Source of the DNA: Spirochaetales bacterium UBA6872
GTDB lineage: Bacteria > Spirochaetota > Spirochaetia > Sphaerochaetales > Sphaerochaetaceae
Assembly (NCBI GenBank): GCA_002452215.1
Contig: DKCO01000052.1
Location: 1 to 64,000 of the forward strand
DNA length: 64,000 nucleotides
Direction: 5' to 3'
The position numbers and the translations under genes are program-made. The first letter of the stretch is position 1, and the number at the start of each line of letters is the position of its first letter. Shown piece after piece: positions 35,016-43,831 of the stretch. The notes beneath the pieces are model-generated. The model was not told the DNA's origin. It ran no database searches and was given only the letters and a program-made list of their open reading frames with translations.

Positions 35016-35825
35016 TCAAAGAGAGAGGAGCCATGAGCCAATTGATTTTGCAAGTTCTATGATTTCCTTTGATAGCATTTCCGGTAAGTTTCTTGAGAAG
35101 AACATCGCTTCATAGTTTATGTATCCTTTGTAGCTTTTCTTCAATGCCGGAACTACTTTCTCCCATTCGATGTTTCCAAATCCAGGCAAGAAATGTTGAT
35201 CTTCTTTTGCATTGTTGTCAGCAATATGCGTTGCAATGAGATTGCCACCTGCTTTTTCTATAAATGATGGAATATCTTCCTTCATGATATTAGCATGTCC
35301 TGTGTCCAGGCAAATACCAGCTTTGTATGATAGCTTTTCTATAATAGCCAAAAGGTCCTTTACAGAGTGTATCTCATCAAATGTCTCCATGTTTTCAATT
35401 GCAAGCGTAGTAGATGATGGTACATAGCTCTTTATGCTTTCGAAATACTCGATATTTTGTTCAATATTTGCTTTGATTGGATGTATTACAGACACAGGTA
35501 TCTCAAGCGTCTCGACATATTCGAGGGCAAGGAATAACTCATTGTTGAAATCCTCAAGACTCTCTCCATTCCTTTTATATGGCAAATGGCATTGTATATA
35601 CTCAAGACCAAGCTCTGATTTGTATCGTTTGAGAGATTCTATGTAGCTTTTTGCTTTGTCTTTATCCTTCAGGCTCGACACTGGATTCATCATCTCACAA
35701 AAGTTGAGATCAAGAATATTTAGGCCATTTTCAGCATATAGAGGGACAAGCTGTTGCATTGTCCTCATCTCTCTTTCCCTGTTGAAGACAACAAGGTTTG
35801 TGTTTGTTGATATCTTATCTTTCAT
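35016..35825 (-). CDS. Sugar phosphate isomerase/epimerase-like TIM-barrel protein
   Basis: 269 aa, AP-endonuclease-2/xylose-isomerase-like barrel. Metal-site motifs seen: YIQCHLPY near residue 97, VIHPIKANIEQN, LAIENMETFDEIHS near 146, ICLDTGHANIM near 178, ATHIADNNAKEDQHFLPG near 205, INYEAMF near 243. Such proteins isomerise keto-sugars, inositols or related acids; substrate unknown. It is the last gene of the four-gene sugar ABC operon, eight bases after the binding-protein gene, so it likely acts on the imported compound. Confidence 0.85.
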   Translation of the reverse strand: MKDKISTNTNLVVFNREREMRTMQQLVPLYAENGLNILDLNFCEMMNPVSSLKDKDKAKSYIESLKRYKSELGLEYIQCHLPYKRNGESLEDFNNELFLALEYVETLEIPVSVIHPIKANIEQNIEYFESIKSYVPSSTTLAIENMETFDEIHSVKDLLAIIEKLSYKAGICLDTGHANIMKEDIPSFIEKAGGNLIATHIADNNAKEDQHFLPGFGNIEWEKVVPALKKSYKGYINYEAMFFSRNLPEMLSKEIIELAKSIGSWLLSL

Positions 35826-35833
35826 CCAGGTCC

Positions 35834-37096
35834 CTATTTGTTGTTCTCATCCAAAGCCCTTTGTACAAAATTTGTCATTTCTTCAACACCCTCATCTATT
35901 GTTATGGAGCCAGATATTACATCAACTATGTTTTTCTGGAATGTATAGTAAATCTGGTATGCAGAAGGAAGCCATACATTTGTCAGACGTGGATTTGAAG
36001 AGAAGACAGCATCCATTATAATTTTGAAGTTTGTGTCTTCAGAGATAAATTCCTTGTATTTATCTGTCTTGTAAAGTTCTGTATTTAGAGGTATGTAGCC
36101 AGTCTCTTTTGCCCATTTAAGTTGTACATCAGAGCTCAACAGATATTCTATGACGGTTTTTACAGCATCACTTTTCGTAAAAGCATAAAGTGCAGCTCCT
36201 CCCACGACAAGACCTGCTGTTGCTTTTTCATCTACCATTGGGATAGGTGCAACAGCTACATCAAAACTGTTTGCAACTTGTGATAGTATTGTAGTCAAAT
36301 CTGACGATGAAGAGATCATCATAGCTGTTCTGGCGGAAGCAAATTCTGCCATAACAGATTGTGTAAGGTTATTTACAGCACCTGTATCATATAGAGCCTT
36401 CCACTTCTCGAGGAACTTCTTGTAGCTTCCATTTTCCCCGAAGAGAACCTTTGTTGCATTTCCTATGTGCCCGTTTTGATTGTCAGTCATATATTCAAGC
36501 CCATTTTGGGCTCCCAAAAGTGTTGTAAGCTCAGACGTAGTAGGGACACCTGCGAATGCATAGGTGGATTTGCTTTTCAATAAAGGTGCGATCCGGATCA
36601 TGTCATCAAGTGTCTTCGGTGCATCAAGGCCAAGCTCGTCAAAGATATCTTTATTGTAATATAGAAGGTTTACAGAGCCGTTGAAGGGCATTGCGATAAG
36701 GCCTCGCTCCGATGTAAATCCAGTTTTTGCATTCTCTAGGATATCATCTGAATCAACGCCAAGCTCATCCATAGTTACTATGTAGCTTGATCTGTTCATA
36801 TCCATTCCGGATGTCGCATCCATTTGTGCAATATCGGGAAGATTGCCAGATGATGATGCAGCTTTTACTTTAGTTAACACATCATTTGCTTTTCCTTGGT
36901 AAATCGAATCAATGAAAATATTCTTCTCTTTTCCTACCGTGGAATTGAATGCATCTACAATCTCCTCAAATACATCGCTGCTCTTTCCAGAATTGCTATG
37001 CCAGATCTCTACTGTTGTTATGTCTTCTTTTGTTCCTTTTGCGAAAGCCAAAGACATTAGCAACACAAATAACAGCGACGTTAAGATCCTTCTCAT
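35834..37096 (-). CDS. Sugar ABC transporter substrate-binding protein (family 1)
   Basis: 420 aa from ATG 37096, six bases after GGAGG; an ATG six bases earlier abuts the ribosome site and is unlikely. Signal peptide ends LAFA-KGTKE, no lipobox. Family features: TVEIWHSNSGKSSDVFEEIV, LPDIAQMDATSG, IAMPFNGSVNLLYYNKDIFD near 125, and a UgpB-like layout. May bind glycerol-3-phosphate or a sugar; not decidable. Confidence 0.9.
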   Translation of the reverse strand: MRRILTSLLFVLLMSLAFAKGTKEDITTVEIWHSNSGKSSDVFEEIVDAFNSTVGKEKNIFIDSIYQGKANDVLTKVKAASSSGNLPDIAQMDATSGMDMNRSSYIVTMDELGVDSDDILENAKTGFTSERGLIAMPFNGSVNLLYYNKDIFDELGLDAPKTLDDMIRIAPLLKSKSTYAFAGVPTTSELTTLLGAQNGLEYMTDNQNGHIGNATKVLFGENGSYKKFLEKWKALYDTGAVNNLTQSVMAEFASARTAMMISSSSDLTTILSQVANSFDVAVAPIPMVDEKATAGLVVGGAALYAFTKSDAVKTVIEYLLSSDVQLKWAKETGYIPLNTELYKTDKYKEFISEDTNFKIIMDAVFSSNPRLTNVWLPSAYQIYYTFQKNIVDVISGSITIDEGVEEMTNFVQRALDENNK

Positions 37097-37110
37097 GGTC
37101 ATCCTCCGAT

Positions 37111-37920
37111 TTATTTATAAATTGAGCTCTCAATCAGAGCTTTTTCTATCGATTTCTTGCATATAGAAATCAAGACTACGAATGGTAAAACAACTATAAG
37201 GAGTGAAGCCATCTCCGCTCCGTAGTTGCCTTCTTCTGCAAATCCAAGCATTGTCAGCCCAATCTGGATTGTCCTTGTTCTTGGTTTGTTTGTTACCAAC
37301 AAAGGCCAAAGATAAGAATTGAAGCATGATATAAACGCTTGCAATAAAATCACTAGTACAATCGATTTGCTCATAGGCAAAAGAACTTGTGTTATGTATG
37401 TTCTATCGGATGCGCCATCGATTCTAGCACTGTCATAGCAATTTTTGTCGACATGTGAAAATGCTCCGATCAATAGGATCATCTGGGATGCTGAGAATAG
37501 CGACGGAGCTATTATCCCTAAGTATGTATCAATAAGACCTAGACTCGATATTATCTTGTAATTTTGATACAAAAGAGCATCTTGTGGCACGAAAAGAGTT
37601 GCCATTAGTCCAATGAATATCGCCTTTTTCCCTTTGAATGAAAAATGCGTAAATGAAAAGGATGCCAATGTTATGACAAGAAACCTAATTGTCGATAGTA
37701 GAGTCGAAGTGGAGATCGAAGTGAACAATTGCACTGGAAGGTAGCGGTATGATAGTGCTAGCACAAAATTGCTCCAGTTAGCTTTTTTCGGAAAAAATTG
37801 CGCTTTGTCAGAAAGGAAATCTCTTGGAGAGAAAAGAGACAGAGAAAAAAGATAGAAAAGGGGGAATGCTATCAAAAAGGCAAGAATAGCTAATACCAAG
37901 ATTCTTAGTATCCTCCTCAT
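37111..37920 (-). CDS. Sugar ABC transporter permease (MalG/UgpE type)
   Basis: 269 aa, six membrane helices, EAA loop NCYDSARIDGASDRTYITQV followed by LLPMSKSIV. Begins with a basic stretch MRRILRILVLAILAFLIAFP. ATGA overlap with the upstream permease. No ATPase in the operon. Confidence 0.92.
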   Translation of the reverse strand: MRRILRILVLAILAFLIAFPLFYLFSLSLFSPRDFLSDKAQFFPKKANWSNFVLALSYRYLPVQLFTSISTSTLLSTIRFLVITLASFSFTHFSFKGKKAIFIGLMATLFVPQDALLYQNYKIISSLGLIDTYLGIIAPSLFSASQMILLIGAFSHVDKNCYDSARIDGASDRTYITQVLLPMSKSIVLVILLQAFISCFNSYLWPLLVTNKPRTRTIQIGLTMLGFAEEGNYGAEMASLLIVVLPFVVLISICKKSIEKALIESSIYK

Positions 37921-38765
37921 CTTTCGCTCCTTTTTGATGTTGCAATACTCATCATGGCGACAGACAAGAGAACCAAGATAACGGTTATTGTGTTTCCGAT
38001 TGCTACATTGTTTGACTTAAAGGCCTCTATGTAATAATAGAACATTATAGTCTCTGTTGAACGAAAAGGTCCTCCTTCTGTCAATATGGTCACTGGAGCG
38101 ACTATCAAGAGAGCATCTTTTAGTGCAAGAAAGACAATCGCCAAGACTATGTTCTTGACCATTTTCAGTTCTATAGAGAAGAAGATTCTTTCATCAGAGG
38201 CTCCATCGAGCATTGCAGCTTCTATAACGCTTTTATCGATGCTTCTAAATGAAGATAGAAGGATAATGTAATCAATTCCAAAATCAAGAAATACTCCCAA
38301 GAAAACAAGTACAAGTATTGCCGGGAATGCTTCTGAAAGCCACTCTATATCGAGGCCAAGCATTCTGTTTGCTATGGATATTTTTCCTCTGAATATCTCT
38401 TTGAAGAGCAATGTTGCTGCAGATAGCGAAAACGCCATCGGCATGAAAAAGATATATTCGCATATTGAAGATATTTTGCTTTTCTTTCTCGTCAAGGCGC
38501 TTGCAACTAAAGTGAGCAAAGTGTTGAGAGGTACGAAAAGGATAGTAAATAAAAGTGTCCTTTTTACTGAATTTAAAAAGCCTGGATCTGTAAATAAAAG
38601 CTTATAATTGTCAAAGAAGGCAAAACCTTTTACTTCTCCTGATGCATTTATATTCAGAAACGAATCAATGAATGCGCTTAAGAAAGGCATACCTGTGAAA
38701 ACAAATGCCAAAACTACAGCTGGCATTAAATATATGTATGGTTTTATCCTCTCTTTTGCTTTCAT
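37917..38765 (-). CDS. Sugar ABC transporter permease (MalF/UgpA type)
   Basis: 282 aa, six membrane helices, EAA loop SVIEAAMLDGASDERIFFSI near residue 180. First gene of the operon permease-permease-binding protein-isomerase. The upstream 300 bases are AT-rich with repeated TTTGTA elements and the divergent poly-G promoter. Confidence 0.92.
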   Translation of the reverse strand: MKAKERIKPYIYLMPAVVLAFVFTGMPFLSAFIDSFLNINASGEVKGFAFFDNYKLLFTDPGFLNSVKRTLLFTILFVPLNTLLTLVASALTRKKSKISSICEYIFFMPMAFSLSAATLLFKEIFRGKISIANRMLGLDIEWLSEAFPAILVLVFLGVFLDFGIDYIILLSSFRSIDKSVIEAAMLDGASDERIFFSIELKMVKNIVLAIVFLALKDALLIVAPVTILTEGGPFRSTETIMFYYYIEAFKSNNVAIGNTITVILVLLSVAMMSIATSKRSER

Positions 38766-38810
38766 GTCAGATAATATAATTTATTCCTTTTTGTTAATCA
38801 ATAGCAAAGT

Positions 38811-38893
38811 TTTGTATAATCATTTGTAATATAATAAAATACCTTACAAATAAAAACATGACGTAAAGTTTGTAAATGTTATGTTTGTATAAT
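38811..38893. promoter_or_regulatory. Cluster of TTTGTA-type repeats between divergent genes
   Basis: Copies at 38812 (TTTGTATAAT), 38823 (TTTGTAATAT), 38869 (TTTGTAAATG) and 38884 (TTTGTATAAT), plus an inverted TTACAAA at 38843, the middle pair forming TTTGTAA-N14-TTACAAA. They lie just upstream of the sugar permease start and may be operator sites; function is inferred. Confidence 0.45.
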
Positions 38894-38990
38894 TGTGGAT
38901 TTTCAAATAATGATTTTATTGAACGAAATTGACTGGATAGTTGAAATTGTCGTTGATGAGGTTCTCCAAACGATATGTGGAAAGATTTTC

Positions 38991-39018
38991 TTGACATCAT
39001 ACAGGGGGGGGGTAGACT
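38991..39018 (+). promoter_or_regulatory. Promoter with a G9 tract as spacer, likely phase-variable
   Basis: Consensus TTGACA, a 16-base spacer whose last nine bases (39004-39012) are all G, then TAGACT. In this AT-rich DNA such a run is exceptional. Gain of one G gives the ideal 17-base spacing and loss weakens it, so slippage would switch expression of the lipoprotein downstream. Confidence 0.7.
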
Positions 39019-39022
39019 TATG

Positions 39023-39055
39023 TTTGCCAGCTGGATAGTACATCATGCTGGCAAA
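39023..39055 (+). promoter_or_regulatory. Leader hairpin of the phase-variable lipoprotein
   Basis: TTTGCCAGC and GCTGGCAAA pair perfectly around a 15-base loop at the very 5' end of the predicted transcript, directly before the GGGGG ribosome site. It may stabilise the mRNA. Confidence 0.55.
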
Positions 39056-39066
39056 TGGGGGTAATA

Positions 39067-40329
39067 ATGAAGAAGATATTTCTTGTCGTTGCAATTGCAA
39101 TCTTGTTTGTCTTTATTGGTTGTTCAGATCAAAAGGCTGATGCTACTGTAACTCTTATTTGGATGGATGGAAGCAAAACACAAATCAGCATATTAAAAGG
39201 TGATTATACACTTCCATCTGCAAAAGGCTCTTGTGAAGAATACAATGAAAATGATTATGTTTGGTCTTTCGCAGGAAAAGGTTACAAGTCAGGAGAAACA
39301 ATCAATGTTTTAGATGATATTACTATTGTCCAGAAATGCACAGTCGGTGTTAAAGAACCAAATACAACTCCTGTTACAAAAGAAGAAGTTGAGAAGAAGT
39401 TTCTGCCTGGTGAAAAAGTAGAAAATACATTCAAAGAAGTAGACAAAGATGGCAATGAAAAAGAAGTAAAATACACGAAAGATTCTAAAATCATAAACAT
39501 AGAGAATGCCTCAGATTTTGTTGCTGTAATGACAAAAATCAACGATTTTGGAAATGCCAACTATGAGATCAATTTGAAAAACAGTATTGATTTAGAAGGG
39601 ATAGAGTGGACTCCTGTTGTTCTTAATGGCTACAATGCCGATAATTTGAATGGTTGCAAGGTCGTGTTGAATGGAAATGGATATTCAATCTACAACATGA
39701 AAATAGAATCTACAGATAAAGCGGGTCTTTTTGCTGGGACATATTCGACTGTAATGCTTGAAATCAATGATTTGACGATAGATGGCGCTGATATAAACGC
39801 TGATAAAAAAGTAGAAGATTTGGCATTTGCTGCCGGATTTGTTGCTTGTACTGATTCGTCAAATAGTGTAAAGCTCAATAATTGTATTTTGAAGGATTCC
39901 ACAATCGAGAGCTTAAAATATGCTGGTGGAATGATGGCATGGAATTCTGGTTATAGTGTTTTGAACAATGGTCCTGTAAAAACATATGTTGATTTTAACG
40001 GATGCAAGGTCATCGGCTCAAAATTGACAGCTGGAGGATCTGTTGGTGGGATAATTGGCCATGCGGGAGCAAGTTCATACACATACAACACTGTTGATTC
40101 TTGCGTAGTGGAAAATACTTCTATTAAAAGTACTGCCACTAAAGGTATTAAGGCCGGAGCAATAGTAGGAACAGCAAATGAAGGAGAGATGGTAATAAAA
40201 AACTCTACATATAATAATGGTGTTACAGTTGAATCTAATAAAACAGTTATTACTGATCGCTGTTATGGAAGAACTGCGCTAAACGGTATTGGAAAGCTTG
40301 AGATTGATGGAGAAAAAATAACAGATTAA
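39067..40329 (+). CDS. Surface lipoprotein, probable beta-helix, phase-variable
   Basis: 420 aa from ATG 39067, five bases after GGGGG; an ATG 12 bases earlier lies in the leader hairpin. Lipobox FVFIGC gives lipidation at Cys19 of this start. The N-terminal 80 residues have a WMDGSKTQISILKGDYTLP pattern of a small beta domain. From about residue 145 it has repeated short strands with GLUG-like turns (GYSIYNMKIESTDKAGLFAG, GGSVGGIIGHAG, IKAGAIVGTANEG), as in surface adhesin-like helices. No enzyme motif. Expression is probably governed by the poly-G promoter, which suits an exposed antigen. Confidence 0.75.
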   Translation: MKKIFLVVAIAILFVFIGCSDQKADATVTLIWMDGSKTQISILKGDYTLPSAKGSCEEYNENDYVWSFAGKGYKSGETINVLDDITIVQKCTVGVKEPNTTPVTKEEVEKKFLPGEKVENTFKEVDKDGNEKEVKYTKDSKIINIENASDFVAVMTKINDFGNANYEINLKNSIDLEGIEWTPVVLNGYNADNLNGCKVVLNGNGYSIYNMKIESTDKAGLFAGTYSTVMLEINDLTIDGADINADKKVEDLAFAAGFVACTDSSNSVKLNNCILKDSTIESLKYAGGMMAWNSGYSVLNNGPVKTYVDFNGCKVIGSKLTAGGSVGGIIGHAGASSYTYNTVDSCVVENTSIKSTATKGIKAGAIVGTANEGEMVIKNSTYNNGVTVESNKTVITDRCYGRTALNGIGKLEIDGEKITD

Positions 40330-40346
40330 GCTCACTAAAAGATTAG

Positions 40347-40380
40347 CCCTCCTTCTGATTTTCTCATGAGGAGGGTTTTT
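40347..40380 (+). terminator. Rho-independent terminator after the lipoprotein gene
   Basis: CCCTCCT pairs with AGGAGGG over a 15-base loop, followed by five T. Confidence 0.85.
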
Positions 40381-40483
40381 GCATAGTGGGGAATCTTTGA
40401 ATGAAAAGTTGTTGCTATCTATTAAGAAAATCCATTCACTAAAAAAAATAATGTATCTATAATCAAGGTAAATTGGAGGATTT

Positions 40484-41392
40484 ATGAAACCTACACTTTT
40501 AGTAATGGCAGCTGGAATGGGATCTCGATATGGTGGTGTCAAGCAAATTGATGCTGTTGGAATGCATGGTGAGACTTTGCTTGATTTCGGTATATATGAT
40601 GCTTTTCATAATGGCTATGGAAAAGTAGTTTTTATAATCAGAAAAGATATCGAGCATGATTTTAGAGAGAGGCTATTTGATCGAATTGCAAGAAACATGG
40701 ATGCTGAGTATGTTTTTCAATCGATGGATTCGCTCCTTACTCCAGATGAGGTAAAGAAGTCAGAGGGAAGAAAGAAGCCATGGGGAACGATACATGCTGT
40801 CCTTTGTGCGAAGGATGTGATAAATACTCCATTTACTGTAGTTAATGCAGATGACTATTATGGTCGCTCTGCATACCAGACAATGGGCAAATATCTTTCA
40901 GGTCTTGAGAATACAGATACAACTCATGCAATGGTTGGATTTACTCTTGAGAATACAATGAGTCCTTCAGGATCTGTCACAAGAGCAATTTGCAAGACAA
41001 AAGACGGTCTTCTTGTTTCGATGGAAGAGAACTACAAGATTTTGTGGAAGGATGGGAAGGTGATTTCTGAGAAGGAGAGCGGGGACGTTGTCCTTACTGG
41101 GAAAGAGCCTGTATCAATGAATTTCTTTGGTTTTACTCCAAAGGCATTCGACAGCTTCATCTCTTATTGGGAAGACTTCAAGAGAAACAATATCACAGAG
41201 CCGAAGAAGGAGTGTTTGCTTCCAAGTGGAGTCTCGAAGATGGTTGAGGATAAAGAAGGCTCGATTAAGGTGCTTACATCCGATGATAAGTGGTTTGGAA
41301 TGACATATCCTGAAGACAAGCCAATGGTAATGTCAGCATTGAGAGCAAAGATTGAATCCGGCTATTATCCACAGAAGCTTTGGGAAAAATAA
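40484..41392 (+). CDS. Nucleotidyltransferase family protein
   Basis: 302 aa with an NTP-transferase (sugar-nucleotide synthase) N-terminus: LLVMAAGMGSRYGGVKQID is the G-x-G-x-R nucleotide loop, and FTVVNADDYYGRSAY holds the metal-binding acidic residues. KPWGTIHAVLCAKDVI is also characteristic. The substrate is not evident; related proteins are annotated only as nucleotidyltransferases. GGAGG precedes the ATG. Single-gene unit between two terminators. Confidence 0.85.
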   Translation: MKPTLLVMAAGMGSRYGGVKQIDAVGMHGETLLDFGIYDAFHNGYGKVVFIIRKDIEHDFRERLFDRIARNMDAEYVFQSMDSLLTPDEVKKSEGRKKPWGTIHAVLCAKDVINTPFTVVNADDYYGRSAYQTMGKYLSGLENTDTTHAMVGFTLENTMSPSGSVTRAICKTKDGLLVSMEENYKILWKDGKVISEKESGDVVLTGKEPVSMNFFGFTPKAFDSFISYWEDFKRNNITEPKKECLLPSGVSKMVEDKEGSIKVLTSDDKWFGMTYPEDKPMVMSALRAKIESGYYPQKLWEK

Positions 41393-41410
41393 TAAATGCT
41401 TTTTGGCAGA

Positions 41411-41438
41411 AGGGGTCGTGAGTTCGACCTCTTTTTTT
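41411..41438 (+). terminator. Rho-independent terminator after the nucleotidyltransferase
   Basis: AGGGGTCG pairs with CGACCTCT (one G-T) around a six-base loop and is followed by a T-run. Confidence 0.75.
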
Positions 41439-41448
41439 CACCTTGATA

Positions 41449-41477
41449 TTCATATAACTCAAAATTTGGGTTAGCAT
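41449..41477 (+). promoter_or_regulatory. Candidate leaderless promoter of the TRIC-like gene
   Basis: TTCATA, 17-base spacer, TAGCAT, then six bases to the ATG at 41484. No Shine-Dalgarno. Confidence 0.4.
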
Positions 41478-41483
41478 TACGCT

Positions 41484-42116
41484 ATGCAAAGCGGGCTTTT
41501 GTATTTTTTCGATATCTTCGGGACATTTATATTTGCAACAACAGGCGCTGTAAAAGGTGTGAAGAACCGTCTCGATTTTCTAGGTGTGATTGTTTTTGCA
41601 ATGACAGTAGGCTGTGCTGGTGGAATGCTCAGGGATGTTCTTCTCGGCGCAACACCTGTCAATTTCTTCAATCATCCTATCTATCTAATTGTGTGCATAA
41701 TTGCTGGGATTCTTGTTTTTTTCTTGAGTTCCAGGGCAATAGGCACGTGGTCCATTCTAATCTATTGCGATGCAATTGGGCTTGGTGTGTTTACGGCGAT
41801 AGGATGTGCAAAAGCCCAATCGGTTGGAGTTGGTGCTGTCGGGATTGCAATAAGCGGGATTTTCACAGCTGTTGGTGGTGGAGTCCTGAGGGATGTTTTT
41901 GCAAAAGAGATTCCAATGGTTTTCACATCTGATTTCTATGCATCCGCATCTATATTGGGAAGCGTTTTATATATTTGCCTTTCGAAGAGCACGCTTTCAA
42001 GTACAGCGATTTTGTGGCTTACAGCGATTGTTGTCATCATCGCACGCATCATCGGATACAAATGCCACTTGAAGCTTCCTGTAGCACGACTTCGTGGAGA
42101 GGGAAAAGATGACTGA
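41484..42116 (+). CDS. TRIC-like/UPF0126 membrane protein (YadS family)
   Basis: 210 aa with two repeats of three membrane helices plus a seventh, the UPF0126 layout: FATTGAVKGVKNRLDFLGV and GCAGGMLRDVLLG in the first half, IGCAKAQSVGVGA and VGGGVLRDVFAKEIP in the second. Bacterial members form trimeric potassium/cation channels related to TRIC; glycine transport has also been reported for some. Its stop overlaps the start of the AlaX gene by eight bases. Confidence 0.9.
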   Translation: MQSGLLYFFDIFGTFIFATTGAVKGVKNRLDFLGVIVFAMTVGCAGGMLRDVLLGATPVNFFNHPIYLIVCIIAGILVFFLSSRAIGTWSILIYCDAIGLGVFTAIGCAKAQSVGVGAVGIAISGIFTAVGGGVLRDVFAKEIPMVFTSDFYASASILGSVLYICLSKSTLSSTAILWLTAIVVIIARIIGYKCHLKLPVARLRGEGKDD

Positions 42117-43242
42117 TTTATGCTTTTATAAGGATCGATACAAAAAAGAGATAGAAGCAAAGCTTGTTGATATAAAGAGCAATGCGCTTATATTCGATAA
42201 GACTATTTTCTATCCAGAATGTGGTGGTCAGCCTGGAGATAGAGGCTTTTGGAAGGATATACAGATTATTGATACCCAAAAGGATGTCGATGGTACTCCT
42301 CTCCATATCGTGAAGGATCCTTCTTCGCTCAAAATTGGCGATGTAGGTATTCTTTCGCTTGATTGGGATCATCGCTACAAATATATGAAAGAGCATAGTG
42401 CTCAACATCTTCTTTCTTCACTCTTGTTTAACGAAGATAAAATCGGCACCGTTTCTGTGCATCAAGGAGCACAGATATTGACAATTGAGGTGGATGCTAA
42501 GGAGCTTCCTGACGATGTCTTGTTGACAATAGAAGACAAGGCCAATGAATGTGTCAGAAAGGGATTGAGAATCTGGCAAGAAGAGATGAGCCATAAGAAA
42601 GCAGAGGCTCTTTTTATGAGAAGATCGATCAAAGTCGATGGCGATGTTAAGGTCGTCTTTATAGAAAACGCAGACGCAGTTGCGTGCGGTGGTGTTCATG
42701 TTGCATCTACAAGTGAGATTGGTGAGATTGTATATAGAGGACAAGAACATATAAGAGGGCATGTCAGGACAATGTGGTCTTGTTCCGATGAGGCTGTTAT
42801 TTGCAGGCGCTTGAATGATCAAGTTGTAAAGGAAGCATCCAGACTTCTTTCTGCGGAAAGGCATGATATACCATTTGAGATTGAGCGATTGCAATGTGAA
42901 GTTCAAAACTTGAGGATGCAATTGAATGACGCTAAGAAGATTCTTGCAAAGAGAGAGCTTGAAGAACATATGAGAGCATCAGAAGGCAAATATATGATAT
43001 TTACGACAAATCTCTCTCCAGATGATTTCCAAAACTTATTGAAAGATTGTGGAAAAGAAGTTCTTATATTGCAAGAAGGAGATAAAAAAGGTTTCCTATA
43101 TTACGGTACTAAAGAACACTTTTTGCTCTTGAAGCAACTAGGGCTAAAAGGGGGAGGTAGAGATCTTTTTTTCCGAGGCGTCTATCTTCTTGGACTAGAT
43201 GACATTGTTGATAAAGCGAGGAATATTCTTGGAAACGAGTAA
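42109..43242 (+). CDS. AlaX-type alanyl-tRNA editing protein
   Basis: 377 aa, matching the long AlaX form: an N-terminal beta domain (TIFYPECGGQPGDRGF), the editing domain with zinc ligands HSAQH near residue 98 and CGGVHVASTSEIG near 202, and a C-terminal coiled coil plus DHHA1-like glycine-rich end (LKGGGRDLFFRG). It hydrolyses Ser or Gly mischarged onto tRNA-Ala in trans. ATG 42109 overlaps the upstream gene; an in-frame GTG at 42094 is less likely. Confidence 0.9.
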   Translation: MTDLCFYKDRYKKEIEAKLVDIKSNALIFDKTIFYPECGGQPGDRGFWKDIQIIDTQKDVDGTPLHIVKDPSSLKIGDVGILSLDWDHRYKYMKEHSAQHLLSSLLFNEDKIGTVSVHQGAQILTIEVDAKELPDDVLLTIEDKANECVRKGLRIWQEEMSHKKAEALFMRRSIKVDGDVKVVFIENADAVACGGVHVASTSEIGEIVYRGQEHIRGHVRTMWSCSDEAVICRRLNDQVVKEASRLLSAERHDIPFEIERLQCEVQNLRMQLNDAKKILAKRELEEHMRASEGKYMIFTTNLSPDDFQNLLKDCGKEVLILQEGDKKGFLYYGTKEHFLLLKQLGLKGGGRDLFFRGVYLLGLDDIVDKARNILGNE

Positions 43243-43831
43243 TGATAAAGAACCTAGTGATAATAAAGAGATCAAATTGAGATGGGCACCGATTTTGATA
43301 GTCGGTTTCTCTTGTCTTTTTATAATGCTTATTGTCTATGTGGTTGGACTTAGGACTCTTGGCCACGATACTTACACTGGCGCAATCGAATGGTTCGAGA
43401 AGCATTTTGGCCTTCATCTTGCTATCTTTCTTTATACGTATATTGTTGATACTCTAATCTTGCCGCTTTCACCGGATCTTGTATGGATGGTTGCTGCAGG
43501 GATACCTGGCTATGAAACAATATTGCTAGTTGGAGTAGCATCATTTCTGGGTGGTGTCACTTCGTACTATATCGGTGTTCTATTTGATAAAATCCCGTTT
43601 GTAAGGAAAATAACAAAGAAAGCGAATGCAAAATGGGGTGGATATATCAAAGTATATGGAACGCCATTCTTGGTTCTTTCATCAATGCTTCCTTTGCCTT
43701 TTTCCACAATTTGTACTGTTGCTGGAGCTGTCAAGCTTAAGGCAAGCAAGGTAATTCCAGTGTGCCTATTGAGAATAGTGCATGCAGCTATTTACTTTTG
43801 TCTCTTCAAGGCTGGTCTTTTGCTTATTTGA
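43229..43831 (+). CDS. DedA/VTT-domain membrane protein (YqaA-like)
   Basis: About 200 aa with four to five hydrophobic segments. Family features: VDTLILPLSPDLVWMVAAG, VGVASFLGGVTSYYIG and the re-entrant-loop part STICTVAGAVKLKASKVIP. VTT proteins move or scramble lipids, but this subgroup is unstudied. A TTG start at 43229 is preferred since GCGAGG lies seven bases upstream; an ATG at 43199 is possible. The 3' end overlaps the convergent purB gene by 40 bases. Confidence 0.8.
   Translation: METSNDKEPSDNKEIKLRWAPILIVGFSCLFIMLIVYVVGLRTLGHDTYTGAIEWFEKHFGLHLAIFLYTYIVDTLILPLSPDLVWMVAAGIPGYETILLVGVASFLGGVTSYYIGVLFDKIPFVRKITKKANAKWGGYIKVYGTPFLVLSSMLPLPFSTICTVAGAVKLKASKVIPVCLLRIVHAAIYFCLFKAGLLLI

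Noticed and set aside
39055..39066. ATG at 39055 as start of the phase-variable lipoprotein
   Set aside because: It lies at the foot of the leader hairpin; GGGGG is correctly spaced for the ATG at 39067, where the lipoprotein signal peptide begins.
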